From: Rhodocyclaceae bacterium
GTDB lineage: Bacteria > Pseudomonadota > Gammaproteobacteria > Burkholderiales > Rhodocyclaceae
DNA: 39,713 bases
Direction: 5' to 3'
NCBI GenBank assembly: GCA_020445665.1
Contig: JAGRGD010000330.1
Coordinates: forward strand, 1-39,713
Below the pieces are notes generated by a model. It had not been told where the DNA came from, made no database searches, and saw only the letters and a list, made by a program, of their open reading frames with translations. The translations under genes were made by a program, and so were the position numbers. This document shows positions 25,721 to 35,516 of this stretch, piece after piece (position 1 is the first letter of the stretch; every line of letters begins with the position of its first letter).

Positions 25721-25796
25721 GCCCTTGTAGCTCAGTTGGTAGAGCAGCGCACTTGTAATGCGAAGGTCGGGGGTTCGACTCCTCTCGGGGGCACCA
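25721..25796 (+). tRNA. tRNA-Thr (TGT)
   Basis: 76 bases folding into a full cloverleaf. The acceptor arm GCCCTTG pairs with CGGGGGC (two G-U pairs), with encoded discriminator A and CCA. The D loop is AGCTCAGTTGGTAGAGC, the anticodon loop is CTTGTAA with anticodon TGT, and the T arm contains GGTTCGACTCC. It reads ACA and, by wobble, other threonine codons. Confidence 0.97.
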
Positions 25797-25934
25797 CGCA
25801 GTCCTGGCCGGGCACGTCATCCGTGCCGGACTCGCCACCGGACGCATACGCTAGCCGCGAATGCCGACGGTACAACCGCTCGGCGCAGGCGGTCTCAGGG
25901 CAGCGCATCGCCGCATGGCGGCCACACAAGGCGA

Positions 25935-25962
25935 TTGTTCCGGTTGGGAATACTGCGACAAT
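25935..25962 (+). promoter_or_regulatory. Possible promoter of the hemerythrin gene
   Basis: TTGTTC (25935-25940), 16-base spacer, GACAAT (25957-25962), 32 bases before the start codon. Both boxes deviate from consensus. Confidence 0.5.
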
Positions 25963-25994
25963 GCGGCTTGCCACCCGAACGACCCAGGAACGCC

Positions 25995-26408
25995 ATGTCC
26001 GCCTCCTCGACCCCGACCGATCGCGACGCCCTGCGGCGGGGCATCGCCAATCTTGACGACCAGCACGCCCAGATCGCGTCGTTGGCCCGGGAGGCCGAAT
26101 ACCTCGCGCGAGCCGGCTACACACCGGCCCTCCACCGTCTGCTGAACGAATTGTCGCTGCGCCTGAAAGAGCATTTCGACGACGAAGAGGCCCTCCTCGA
26201 GGCCCTGGACTACGAGCAACTCGCGCACCACTCGGAAGCCCATCTGGCCCTGATCGAGAATCTGGCGGAGTTGCTCATGGGCGTCACCAGGGGCGCCGCG
26301 GCAGCGCTCGACGTGCAGCGCTTCATCTCCAGTCAGCTGACGGCCCACTTCCTCAGCGGAGATGCCGCCGTCGACAGCTTCTTCCAGCGCGTTCTCCACC
26401 ACACGTAA
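25995..26408 (+). CDS. Bacteriohemerythrin-like protein
   Basis: 137-aa four-helix oxygen-binding diiron protein. The expected ligands are in place: His24 in LDDQH, His60 and Glu64 in HFDDEE, His79/His83 in HHSEAH, and His118 with Asp123 in AHFLSGD. Bacterial hemerythrins carry or sense oxygen or nitric oxide. ATG 25995 follows CAGGAA at 25984-25989; the longer frame from 25758 overlaps the tRNA and is rejected. It is a single-gene unit between two tRNA genes. A candidate terminator stands about 120 bases downstream. Confidence 0.9.
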   Translation: MSASSTPTDRDALRRGIANLDDQHAQIASLAREAEYLARAGYTPALHRLLNELSLRLKEHFDDEEALLEALDYEQLAHHSEAHLALIENLAELLMGVTRGAAAALDVQRFISSQLTAHFLSGDAAVDSFFQRVLHHT

Positions 26409-26529
26409 GGTGTAAGGCGCGCGCGACGCGAGGGATCTGCCAGGACGGTGTCCAGATATTGGACAGTTTCACTTTCTGTGACAAACTGGAGACGTCTCCT
26501 TCGCGGCCCGCGTCGGCCGTACCCAACGG

Positions 26530-26563
26530 CCGACTCTCCGCCAGGAAAGTCGGTCTCTTTTTT
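26530..26563 (+). terminator. Candidate intrinsic terminator
   Basis: CCGACT (26530-26535) pairs with AGTCGG (26548-26553) and is followed by TCTC and six T (26558-26563). It would end the hemerythrin transcript or a short RNA. Confidence 0.6.
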
Positions 26564-26721
26564 CCCGTCATGCTTCCCGGCAGAGCCTGCGCCAGGCCAC
26601 CTGCCGCGCTCGGACCTCAGCCGCCGGCTTATCCGGTCTTCCCTTGCGACCTCCTGCACGCCGTAGCACGCACCCCGCGGAACCGACCAATCTGCGCGGG
26701 CTCCGAGACTTATGAACCGAC

Positions 26722-26730
26722 TTATCCACA
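26722..26730 (+). promoter_or_regulatory. Perfect single DnaA box
   Basis: TTATCCACA equals the strongest DnaA consensus. No cluster of further boxes, AT-rich unwinding region or dnaA/gidA gene is near, so this is not an origin. Confidence 0.35.
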
Positions 26731-26928
26731 AGTTCGGAAAACCGGCGATCGTTCTGTCGGCGGACGCGACCGCGCCCACGAACCCGCCCCTAACAAGGGA
26801 TTCGCCGAAGCCAACCTGTTTCCGGAAACGGCCCCCGCTGGGGCGGGAACCCACCCCGCACGAGATATCCACCGGAACCACCCCGCGCCCGGCCGACCGG
26901 CGCCCCCCCCGGCGCCACATCACGTCCC

Positions 26929-26957
26929 TTGACATACGCTTTGCGGGCACCTATAGT
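26929..26957 (+). promoter_or_regulatory. Promoter of tRNA-fMet
   Basis: TTGACA (26929-26934), exactly 17 bases, TATAGT (26952-26957). Predicted start near 26964, nine bases before the mature tRNA. Confidence 0.88.
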
Positions 26958-26972
26958 TACGCCTCTTCCAGA

Positions 26973-27049
<77 letters not shown>

Positions 27050-27057
27050 GTTTTCTC

Positions 27058-27085
27058 AAGGGCTCAGCAGCGATGCTGGGCCCTT
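27058..27085 (+). terminator. Hairpin after tRNA-fMet
   Basis: AAGGGCTCAGCA (27058-27069) pairs with TGCTGGGCCCTT (27074-27085), 12 bp with one G-T pair and a 4-base loop. The following GTGCTTT is only weakly T-rich. Confidence 0.6.
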
Positions 27086-27171
27086 GTGCTTTCCGGTCCG
27101 CGGGCCGACGTCGGGCCCCGCAGAACGGCGCCACATCCAGCACGGCCCCGGGGCCCCACAAACGCGTGGGG

Positions 27172-29193
27172 TCAGCTCAACTTTCCCAGTTTCCGATAGA
27201 GCGTGTTTCTGCTGATACCCAGCTCGCGCGCAGCCCGGGACACATTGCCCCTGCAGGCATCCAGGCAGGCCTGAATCGCCTCGCGCTCGACGTGCTTGAG
27301 CGAGGGCTCGCGCCGGGGAGTCGGCGACACGGCGGCTGACCCGGCCCCGGGGGAATCGGCGGCACCCCGGCCGGGGTGGTCATGGGTCGCCTGCGCCATC
27401 GTGACGCCGACAATGCTTTCCTGAAGATGGTGAGGCGCAATGGCAGTTTCGGTCTCGTCGAGCAGGGCGATTGCGACGCGAATCGTGTTGATCAGCTCCC
27501 GGACGTTGCCTGGCCACGCATGACGCATCAGCATCCCGAGGGCCGCATCGGTCAGGCCCACAGCGCCCGTCGCACCGCTTTCGCTGGCAACAATCTGATG
27601 GATCAGGCGCGGCAGGTCGGTACGCTCCCTCAGGCTGGGCAAGGTCACGATCAGGCCGGCGATCCGGAAATACAGATCGGCGCGAAAACGACCGGCACGC
27701 ACGGCGGCCTGGAGGTCGCCATGGGTCGCACAGATGATGGCCAGGTCCACCGGTACCGTTCTAGCGGCGCCGAGCGGCTCGACGTGCCGCTCCTGGAGCA
27801 CCCGCAGCAGTCGCGTCTGTAGCGCCAGCGGCATGTCGCCGATCTCGTCGAGGAACAGGGTGCCACCGCTGGCCTGCACGATCCGGCCCCGATGTCCTTC
27901 CCGCCGCGCGCCGGTAAAGGCCCCTGGCGCGTAGCCGAACAACTCCGACTCGATCAGGGTCTCCGGTATCGCCGCGCAGTTCACGGCCACGAACGGCTGA
28001 TCGCAACGCGGACCACCCTGGTGACAGGCGCGGGCGAAGCGCTCCTTGCCGACGCCCGACTCTCCCAGTATCAGCAGGGGAATGTCCTTGCCCGCCACGC
28101 GCGCGGCACGCTCGGCTGCGGCCCGCATGCGCGGGTCCGAATCGGTGAACTCGACAAGACGCGGTGGTGGGATGGCGTGGTCAGGCGGCCGTCGGCCACG
28201 CCGCGCGTGCGACGGCCGGTCAGGCAGGGGTTCATGGCGCTGACCTCGCGGCGGCACGACGCGGGCCAGCCAGCGGGAGGCATCGTGCCGGATCAGATCC
28301 AGAGGATCACTCGGTCGGCCTGGCAGATGACCCGCCAGGCGATCGAACGGCTCGTCGAAGAGCATCCCGAACTCGAGCTGCGGCTGCCCCCCATGGGGAA
28401 TCGAAAGCTGCCGGGCCGCCGTCGCATCGGCAGCCTCGAGCCGGCCCTCCGGCGAGAACGCCAGCAGTCCCTCCTGCAAGGTGGCCAGTTCTTCCGGTCG
28501 CTGGGAGAGACCGACGAGCCACGCATCGGCACTGGCCGCCTCGAACAGCCGGCGTTCGATCAGACGGGCGCCCATGCGGACCAGCGACACGGTGTGGGCC
28601 TGATGGGAAAGGACATGGCCCGCAATGGCCAGGGTGCCCAGGATCCGCGCCCGTGGATCGCGGATTGGCGCCGCTGCGCAGGTCAGAAAGGCGAGACGCT
28701 CCTGAAAGTGTTCGCTGCCGACAATCTCGGCCGGCCCTCCGTCGTGCAGGGCAAGGCCGATGGCATTGGTGCCCTGCAGGTCTTCGTGCCAGACGGTACC
28801 GAGGCACAGGCCGGCAGCGGCTGCGACATGGGCGAAGTCCGCATCGCCCTGGATTTCGAGCAGGGTCGCCGAAGCGTCGGCCAGGATGACAATGCAGCCG
28901 GAGTCGGCGATGTGCTCAATGAGATCGCCCATCGCGCCGCGGGCATGGCCGAGGAGGTGGCCGTTGCGGTCGCGCATGTCGGCAACCGGCAGGGCTTCCG
29001 GCACCCCGGGTGCGCCTCCGGCGGAGCGATTCCATACCACCCCGGCAGCGTGGCTGCGGCGCCATGAGGCGAGGATCGGCCCAGCCAGCACCGCCTCGCC
29101 ATCGGTGGCACCCCTGCGGGCGCCAAAGAAGGCTTCGCGCGCCTCGCGGGCGAGTGCATCCCTCTGTCGTGCAGATATGTCGCGTTCCGTCAT
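27172..29193 (-). CDS. AcoR-like sigma-54-dependent transcriptional activator
   Basis: 673 aa. The N-terminal sensory part (about 60-230) is GAF-like, with HIADSGCIVILADASATLLEI and GTVWHEDLQGTNAIGLAL, the latter typical of the AcoR group; a PAS-like stretch follows (about 245-320). The AAA+ domain has Walker A GESGVGKE, the sigma-54 contact loop GAFTGA in GYAPGAFTGARR, Walker B GGTLFLDEIGDM and RHAWPGNVREL. A Fis-type helix-turn-helix ends the protein (VSRAARELGISRNTLYRKLG). It activates promoters read by sigma-54 polymerase. The start ATG 29193 (MTERDISARQ) is chosen as the family N-terminus; the open frame reaches 29544. No acetoin or alcohol catabolic operon is adjacent, so its target is unknown. 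Confidence 0.88.
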   Translation of the reverse strand: MTERDISARQRDALAREAREAFFGARRGATDGEAVLAGPILASWRRSHAAGVVWNRSAGGAPGVPEALPVADMRDRNGHLLGHARGAMGDLIEHIADSGCIVILADASATLLEIQGDADFAHVAAAAGLCLGTVWHEDLQGTNAIGLALHDGGPAEIVGSEHFQERLAFLTCAAAPIRDPRARILGTLAIAGHVLSHQAHTVSLVRMGARLIERRLFEAASADAWLVGLSQRPEELATLQEGLLAFSPEGRLEAADATAARQLSIPHGGQPQLEFGMLFDEPFDRLAGHLPGRPSDPLDLIRHDASRWLARVVPPRGQRHEPLPDRPSHARRGRRPPDHAIPPPRLVEFTDSDPRMRAAAERAARVAGKDIPLLILGESGVGKERFARACHQGGPRCDQPFVAVNCAAIPETLIESELFGYAPGAFTGARREGHRGRIVQASGGTLFLDEIGDMPLALQTRLLRVLQERHVEPLGAARTVPVDLAIICATHGDLQAAVRAGRFRADLYFRIAGLIVTLPSLRERTDLPRLIHQIVASESGATGAVGLTDAALGMLMRHAWPGNVRELINTIRVAIALLDETETAIAPHHLQESIVGVTMAQATHDHPGRGAADSPGAGSAAVSPTPRREPSLKHVEREAIQACLDACRGNVSRAARELGISRNTLYRKLGKLS

Positions 29194-29586
29194 GACCCCA
29201 TCCGGGCGGGTGCCGGGTGTATGCCCGGTCTGTCCGGCCGCCAGCCCCCTGGCTGGGTCCCACCGACTCGTTAGCGGATCTGACGCAAGAAGGGGTCCAT
29301 CGCTGGCGGGCGCGCACACCGCGGCCTCTGCCATGACCTTGTCCTGGAGAGCAATTGCCACAAATGACTCATGGTTGTTTGCTTTTGCAGCATTTCCGAA
29401 CTGGTGAGCCGGCACAATCCCGACAAATACGGAGGCTCGACGGCAACCACCGAATGCTGCATTGCGCAACAACGACTCAGAGCAGGTGCGCCATTCCGCA
29501 ACAGATGAGGCATGGCAGCCCATCTGCAGAGTGCTGCAGCGCAAGAATCCGGCAGCCGTACCCGCGACGGCCGGCGCGTTGCCCTG
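29194..29586. other. Intergenic region between the AcoR-like gene and the VWA cluster
   Basis: No supported gene. Direct repeats ATTGCGCAACA (29461-29471) and ATTCCGCAACA (29493-29503) are 32 bases apart, about three helix turns, and could bind a regulator. TGGCAGCCCATCTGCA (29513-29528) has the GG-N10-GC spacing of a sigma-54 -24/-12 element on the plus strand, but no plus-strand gene follows. The start codon of the regulator and the end of the short VWA-like gene delimit the region. Confidence 0.4.
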
Positions 29587-29994
29587 TCACGGGCGGAGTA
29601 TGCGCCAGCGGCTTGGCAGGGCGTCGAGTTCCGAGTCCGGGGCGTTGCTGACCAGAATCACTTCGTCGGCCTGGTCGAAGGGCGCGCCGGCGGCGCGGGC
29701 TGCCAGTTCGGCCAGGCGGCGCGGGGCATAGGCGTCGATGCGGCCGGGCCTGAGGCGGTCGGCATAGTCGTGAACCGAGGCCTTGTCGGTCTCGAGGGCG
29801 TACACGGTGTAGGGCTGGCCTTCGAGTCCGCGCAGCAGCGCCGGCACGCGGGGCATCACGTCCCGCATCGCGAACGAGGTGTCGAGCAGCACCAGCAGAC
29901 GATGGGGGTGCTGCTGCAACCAGACGTGGTAACCGCCGGCCAGCGCGCCCCAGCCCACCCCGGCCACCACGAGCCAGCGGATCAGCGTGTTCAT
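29587..29994 (-). CDS. Short membrane-anchored degenerate VWA-like protein
   Basis: 135 aa. One N-terminal helix (about 5-24, LIRWLVVAGVGWGALAGG) is followed by a short alpha/beta domain. RLLVLLDTSFAMRDVMPRV at about 33-51 resembles the first strand and metal site of a von Willebrand A domain, but DxSxS has become DTSFA, and there is no Thr motif. DEVILVSNAPDSEL near 110-123 resembles the fourth VWA strand, with Asn-Ala in place of Asp-Gly. The domain is about half the size of a normal VWA. Arg only before the helix predicts a periplasmic C-terminus. The gene starts 4 bases after the stop of the SBP-VWA gene, so they are surely co-transcribed. The VWA relation is a weak reading by eye. Confidence 0.7.
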   Translation of the reverse strand: MNTLIRWLVVAGVGWGALAGGYHVWLQQHPHRLLVLLDTSFAMRDVMPRVPALLRGLEGQPYTVYALETDKASVHDYADRLRPGRIDAYAPRRLAELAARAAGAPFDQADEVILVSNAPDSELDALPSRWRILRP

Positions 29995-29998
29995 GGCC

Positions 29999-31750
29999 TC
30001 ACATCTCGGCGTTGAGGAGAGCGCCGATCTTGTATTCGATCTCGCCCTCGCCGGCATTGAGGCTCGCCGCCTCGACCAGCGAGGAGAGCCGCTTCAGCTG
30101 ATCGATCTTGGCCTCGTAGCCGATCGTGTAGATCGGGATGCCGAGCCCCTCGAAGACCGGGGCGCTGCCATCGAAGTTGAAGCCGCGGTTGGTGTCGCCG
30201 TCGGTCAGTACGAAGAGCACCGGCTTCACGGACGGGTTGCGCGCCTTCTCGTCGATCAGCATGTTCAGCCCCACCACCGCGCCGTCGTACATGGCGGTGT
30301 TGCCTTCCGCCTCCATCCGCTTCACCGCGGCGTGGAAGGCGGCTTTCTGCGACAGGTCGAACGGTCGGATCGGGAGTACCGTGGTGACCTGGTGGTTGAA
30401 CACCACGAGCCCGATCGAGTTGGTCGGACTGATGAACTCCGAGCCACCGAGCAGGGCCTTCTTGAGCTGGGCGAGGCGCACGCCGCGCATCGAGCCGCTG
30501 ACGTCGCAGACGAAGACCGCGGCGATGGGCCGGCCGGCGTCCTTCTTCTCCTTCCACAGGCGCTGGGCCTGGACCAGGGTGTCGCCCCTGGGCACCGGGT
30601 AGGCGCTCTGGTAGTCGATGGCCGGATCGAAGCCATACTCTTTCGCCAGCCGCTTGTAGCGCGACTGGCGACCGAACTCGGCGAAGGCCTTCAGCGTCTC
30701 GCGCTGGTCGGCATCGAGCCGGCCGAGGCCCACCAGCGGGTTGTCGTGGCGCACGCCGAAGGGAATGAACTCGTAGCCGGACTGGAGCGTCGGCGTCTTG
30801 GCGAAGGTCTGGTACTCCATCACGAACGCGTCGAGGGAGCCGCTACGCTCCACCGACTCGCGCATCTGCAGCGTCGTCAGGGCGACGAAGGGCACTCCCT
30901 TCTGAAAACTCTCGAAGGCGCTGACCACGTCCGGCGACAACATGGTCTCCGGCTTGCCATCGCTGAAGCGACTGAGCACCGTCACCAGGAAGTTGAGGCC
31001 GGTGCTGCTGGCAAAGGGGTCGGTGTAGCCCATCACCAGGCTGCCCTGCACCACCGCATCGACCAGGGTCGGGACATCGACCTTGCCGTATTTCTCGCGC
31101 AGCCGGGCCGCCACCGATTGCTTCATGACCACACCGGCCACGTTGCCGACCGTGCTGTCGGCGACCGGCTCGACCGGCACACCCTCGGCCTCGACCATCG
31201 ACACCCACAGGGCGTTGGAGGGCGAGTAGCCCTGGGGGACGTGCTTGCGGGAGGCGATGAAGTCGTGGCCGGTGCCCGAGGCGATCTTGCGGATCGCGAC
31301 CTGGGCCTGACGGCCGCTGGCGAGGCGCTGGCCGGCCTGGTTGAAGTCTTCGGCCACCTTGACCATCCAGCCATCCGTGCCGCTGCCCGACTTCTCGGTC
31401 GACACGAAGATCTCGACGGTGGCAGCCGACGCGCCAGCGGCGGGCACGACCACCAGCGGGAAGGTGTCGATGGCGGGCAGGCTCTTCTTCAGGTCGCGGA
31501 CGCCGCCCAGTTCGATGCGGGCCCGCTCGGTGACGATATCTTCGCGCCAGTCCACCTGGGCACGCATGTCGCGGACCGCTTCGACGGCGTCGTCGTAGCG
31601 CATGGTCCGGCTGTGTGCCGGCGCGCCGGGCTGGTCAGGGGTGCCGGCCGGCCCGGAACCGACGAAGTTCTCGAACACCGCCGCGCCGATCGCGATCAGC
31701 GCCACCAGTACCAGAAACCCCCTGCGTCCCGACGACTTCTCCCGTGCCAT
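29999..31750 (-). CDS. Substrate-binding-domain / VWA-domain fusion protein
   Basis: 583 aa. An N-terminal anchor (about 11-29, after MAREKSSGRR) predicts export with the rest periplasmic. Residues about 95-390 form a periplasmic-binding-protein type II-like domain: VEIFVSTEKSGS, ASGTGHDFIASRKH, SPSNALWVSM, VGNVAGVVMK and LVMGYTDPFASSTGLNFLV, the last resembling ligand-contact segments of extracellular solute-binding proteins. Residues about 408-580 are a VWA domain with an intact metal site: DVSGS at 416-420, Thr485 in EGNTAMYDG and LTDGD at 515-519. ATG 31750 has GAGGAGGAAG upstream; the longer frame to 31894 overlaps the next gene. The combined architecture is known from databases as an uncharacterised class. 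It sits in a cluster with AAA ATPase and TelA genes. Confidence 0.88.
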   Translation of the reverse strand: MAREKSSGRRGFLVLVALIAIGAAVFENFVGSGPAGTPDQPGAPAHSRTMRYDDAVEAVRDMRAQVDWREDIVTERARIELGGVRDLKKSLPAIDTFPLVVVPAAGASAATVEIFVSTEKSGSGTDGWMVKVAEDFNQAGQRLASGRQAQVAIRKIASGTGHDFIASRKHVPQGYSPSNALWVSMVEAEGVPVEPVADSTVGNVAGVVMKQSVAARLREKYGKVDVPTLVDAVVQGSLVMGYTDPFASSTGLNFLVTVLSRFSDGKPETMLSPDVVSAFESFQKGVPFVALTTLQMRESVERSGSLDAFVMEYQTFAKTPTLQSGYEFIPFGVRHDNPLVGLGRLDADQRETLKAFAEFGRQSRYKRLAKEYGFDPAIDYQSAYPVPRGDTLVQAQRLWKEKKDAGRPIAAVFVCDVSGSMRGVRLAQLKKALLGGSEFISPTNSIGLVVFNHQVTTVLPIRPFDLSQKAAFHAAVKRMEAEGNTAMYDGAVVGLNMLIDEKARNPSVKPVLFVLTDGDTNRGFNFDGSAPVFEGLGIPIYTIGYEAKIDQLKRLSSLVEAASLNAGEGEIEYKIGALLNAEM

Positions 31751-31805
31751 TCTTCCTCCTCGTGTCCGCCGCCGCGCGGCAGGATCTGCTTCCTCGCCTG
31801 CTGCC

Positions 31806-32579
31806 TCAGCGCCGCGAGGCGTAGCGGCCGGCCCGCGCCGCCAGTGCCTCGAGCTCGCCGATCGCGGCGTCGGCCGACAGGCTGGCGTGGCCACCGCGGG
31901 TGCGGGTGCCGGCCAGCGCCGCCGATGTATTGTCGAGCACGGCCATCGCCCGCTCGTTCTCGGCCAGCAGGTCTTCGACCTTGGCCCGCTGCCCCTCGAT
32001 CACCGTCCGGCTCTGCCGGATGGTCTCCAGCTCGAGGCGTTCCTTGTCGGTGATGCCGTCGCGCTCGATATCCTCGACCCGCCGGTCGAGGTAGGCCTCG
32101 TCCATGCCGGACAGGCTGGTCAACGTCACCACCACCTCGTGGAGGTTGTCGAGGGCGGCCAGGTAGACCTGCTCGGCGGTGCCCAGATAGCGGCCATATG
32201 TGACCTCGCCCTCGTCCAGGCGATGGCGCAGCACCTCGACCAGGCGGTCGAGCTTCTGCCGCATCAGGCGCAGCTGCTCGATGCCCTGGTCGGCACCCAG
32301 CCGCTCGAGATCGGCCTCGAGCTTGCGCACGCGCAGCTCGCCATCGGCCCCCAGTTCACCCGGGGCCGGCATGAGCCGCTCGAGGAAGCGAGGATCGCGC
32401 AGCTTGAGTACGGGCCACAGCAGCAGCAGCGCCGCCGAGAGGGCCACCGCGGCCCCGGTCATCGGCAGGCCGGGGCGGAACCAGTCGTGGAACAGCCACG
32501 GCAGGCCCAGGCTGAGAGCGATCACCAGCCAGCTTGCCGGATCGAGGGCCAGGGCGGTCAGGGCCCTGCGGGTCATCAT
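31806..32579 (-). CDS. Membrane protein with cytoplasmic coiled coil (XpaC-like role)
   Basis: 257 aa. Two hydrophobic segments (about 16-32 and 39-60) are followed by a long helical region (about 85-225) rich in Glu, Arg and Leu heptads, such as VRKLEADLERLG, LRLMRQKLDRLVEVL and VIEGQRAKVEDLLAENERAM. The hairpin topology predicts N- and C-termini in the cytoplasm. Organisation and neighbourhood recall XpaC, the membrane coiled-coil partner encoded with TelA in Firmicutes, though I do not claim homology. ATG 32579 (a second ATG is next to it) has GAGGA about 13 bases upstream. Spacing to the SBP-VWA gene is 55 bases and from the AAA gene 92 bases. Confidence 0.78.
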   Translation of the reverse strand: MMTRRALTALALDPASWLVIALSLGLPWLFHDWFRPGLPMTGAAVALSAALLLLWPVLKLRDPRFLERLMPAPGELGADGELRVRKLEADLERLGADQGIEQLRLMRQKLDRLVEVLRHRLDEGEVTYGRYLGTAEQVYLAALDNLHEVVVTLTSLSGMDEAYLDRRVEDIERDGITDKERLELETIRQSRTVIEGQRAKVEDLLAENERAMAVLDNTSAALAGTRTRGGHASLSADAAIGELEALAARAGRYASRR

Positions 32580-32671
32580 GTTCGGGTCGATCCTCGGTCG
32601 GTCACCATCACGCCGGATGGTAGCGCAAAGCCATGACCCGGTCCGCTCGCAGCGTGCGGGACCGGCCGCCC

Positions 32672-34156
<1,485 letters not shown>

Positions 34157-34267
34157 CCGGCGATTCTGGCGCGGCCCATTATCGCCGTGCACGCCCCGGC
34201 CCGCCAGCGGCCGGCGCAATCGGGGTATCCTCCCGTGCTGGCCCAGACCGCCTTCCGAGGAGATTCC

Positions 34268-35461
34268 ATGAGCGACACCCAGAGCCTCGTTTTCGCCGAC
34301 AAGGCACAGCTGCGCCAGGAACTGCACCTGGCCGATCCGGCGACGATCCACGCCGACCCGGCCGCCGACACCGACCTGGACAGCCAGGCCGAGGCCGTCG
34401 TCGGGCGCATGATCGACATCCCCGCCGGCGACGCCGACGGCCAGGCCCAGGCCAAGGCCGCGGTCGAGACCATGGGCATCGAGCTGCAGAAGGAAGCCGC
34501 GCGCCGCAGCCAGATGCTCAAGCAGCCGATCAAGCAGCTCGCCGACCAGAGCGACGACGGCGGCGACGTCGCCAGTTCGCTGGTGGACCTGAAGGTGCAG
34601 GTGGAGGCGCTGGACCCGGCCAAGTTCGACCTGGAGGCCGGCTGGTTCTCCCGCGTGCTGGGCTATATCCCGGGTGTCGGCACGCCGCTCAAGCGCTATT
34701 TCACGCAGTACGAATCCGCCTCGACCGTGATCGACGCGGTGATGAACTCCCTCAAGCAGGGCCAGGATCAGCTCAAGCGGGACAACATCACGCTGGCCGA
34801 TGACCAGAAGGCGATGCGCGCGCTCTCCCACAAGCTCGAGAAGGCGGTGAAGCTGGGCGAGCTGATCGACAGCAAGCTGCAGGACCGGATCGCCACCGAG
34901 CTGGTCTCCGACGATCCTCGCACCGTGTTCATCCAGGAGGAGCTCCTGTTCCCGCTGCGTCAGCGCATCCAGGACCTGCAGCAGCAACTGCTGGTGAACC
35001 AGCAGGGCTTCCTGACCATCGAGATGATCATCCGCAACAACAAGGAGCTGATCCGGGGCGTCAACCGGGCGCTCAACGTCACGGTCAGCGCGCTGCAGGT
35101 GGCGGTGACCCTGGCCCTCGCACTGGCCAACCAGAAGATCGTGCTCGAGAAGGTGCAGGCGGTGACCAAGACCACCGAAAACCTGATCGCCGGCACCGCC
35201 GAACGCCTCAAGACCCAGGGCGCGGAGATCCACAAGCAGGCGGCCGGGACGATGCTCGACCTGGAGGTCCTGAAGCAGAGCTTCAACGACATTCGCGCCG
35301 CCCTGGACGACATCTCGCGCTATCGCCAGGAGGCGCTGCCGAAGATGGCCGAGAACATCGTCGAGATGGACCGCATGGCGGCCGAATCCGAAGCCACCAT
35401 CGAGCGGATGGAAGGCGCGAAGGTGGCGGCGAAGGATTTCCCGATCGAGATCATCGACTGA
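34268..35461 (+). CDS. telA: TelA-family toxic anion resistance protein
   Basis: 397-aa helical protein of the TelA/KlaA family, linked to tellurite and other toxic anion or stress resistance; its biochemical activity is unknown. Family segments are GWFSRVLGYIPGVGTPLKRYF (from about residue 138), VFIQEELLFPLRQRIQDLQQ (near 225), EMIIRNNKELIRGVNRALNV (near 260) and ALALANQKIVLEKVQAVTKTT (near 285). The C-terminal third is a coiled coil. ATG 34268 has CGAGGAG seven bases upstream; the long upstream frame from 33842 is antisense to the AAA gene. Direct neighbours are the divergent AAA gene and, 55 bases downstream, the DUF3592 gene. Confidence 0.93.
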   Translation: MSDTQSLVFADKAQLRQELHLADPATIHADPAADTDLDSQAEAVVGRMIDIPAGDADGQAQAKAAVETMGIELQKEAARRSQMLKQPIKQLADQSDDGGDVASSLVDLKVQVEALDPAKFDLEAGWFSRVLGYIPGVGTPLKRYFTQYESASTVIDAVMNSLKQGQDQLKRDNITLADDQKAMRALSHKLEKAVKLGELIDSKLQDRIATELVSDDPRTVFIQEELLFPLRQRIQDLQQQLLVNQQGFLTIEMIIRNNKELIRGVNRALNVTVSALQVAVTLALALANQKIVLEKVQAVTKTTENLIAGTAERLKTQGAEIHKQAAGTMLDLEVLKQSFNDIRAALDDISRYRQEALPKMAENIVEMDRMAAESEATIERMEGAKVAAKDFPIEIID

Positions 35462-35479
35462 CCCGCCCGGCCGGGCGGG
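35462..35479 (+). terminator. GC palindrome after telA
   Basis: CCCGCCCGGCCGGGCGGG is a perfect 18-bp palindrome starting one base after the stop. No T-run follows, so its termination strength is doubtful. Confidence 0.4.
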
Positions 35480-35516
35480 CTATGCTGGAGGCGTACCTCT
35501 CCTCGAGCCCCGCCCG

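Larger units (their letters stand above)
26409..26928 (+). other. Intergenic stretch with palindromes, no supported gene
   Basis: GTCCA/TGGAC (26450-26464), CAGTTT/AAACTG around 26464-26488 and the 12-bp perfect palindrome GGAGACGTCTCC (26488-26499) precede a terminator-like hairpin at 26530-26563. TTGGAC-N17-CAAACT (26459-26487) could be a weak promoter, so a short RNA of about 70 bases is possible. A perfect DnaA-box sequence lies at 26722-26730. Reading frames here show no domain and no ribosome site. Confidence 0.45.

Noticed and set aside
26700-26760. Replication origin
   Set aside because: Single DnaA box, no AT-rich region and no dnaA, dnaN or gidA nearby.
29987-32053. Plus-strand frame of 688 codons opposite the SBP-VWA gene
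   Set aside because: Complement of a real gene, with composition unlike a folded protein.
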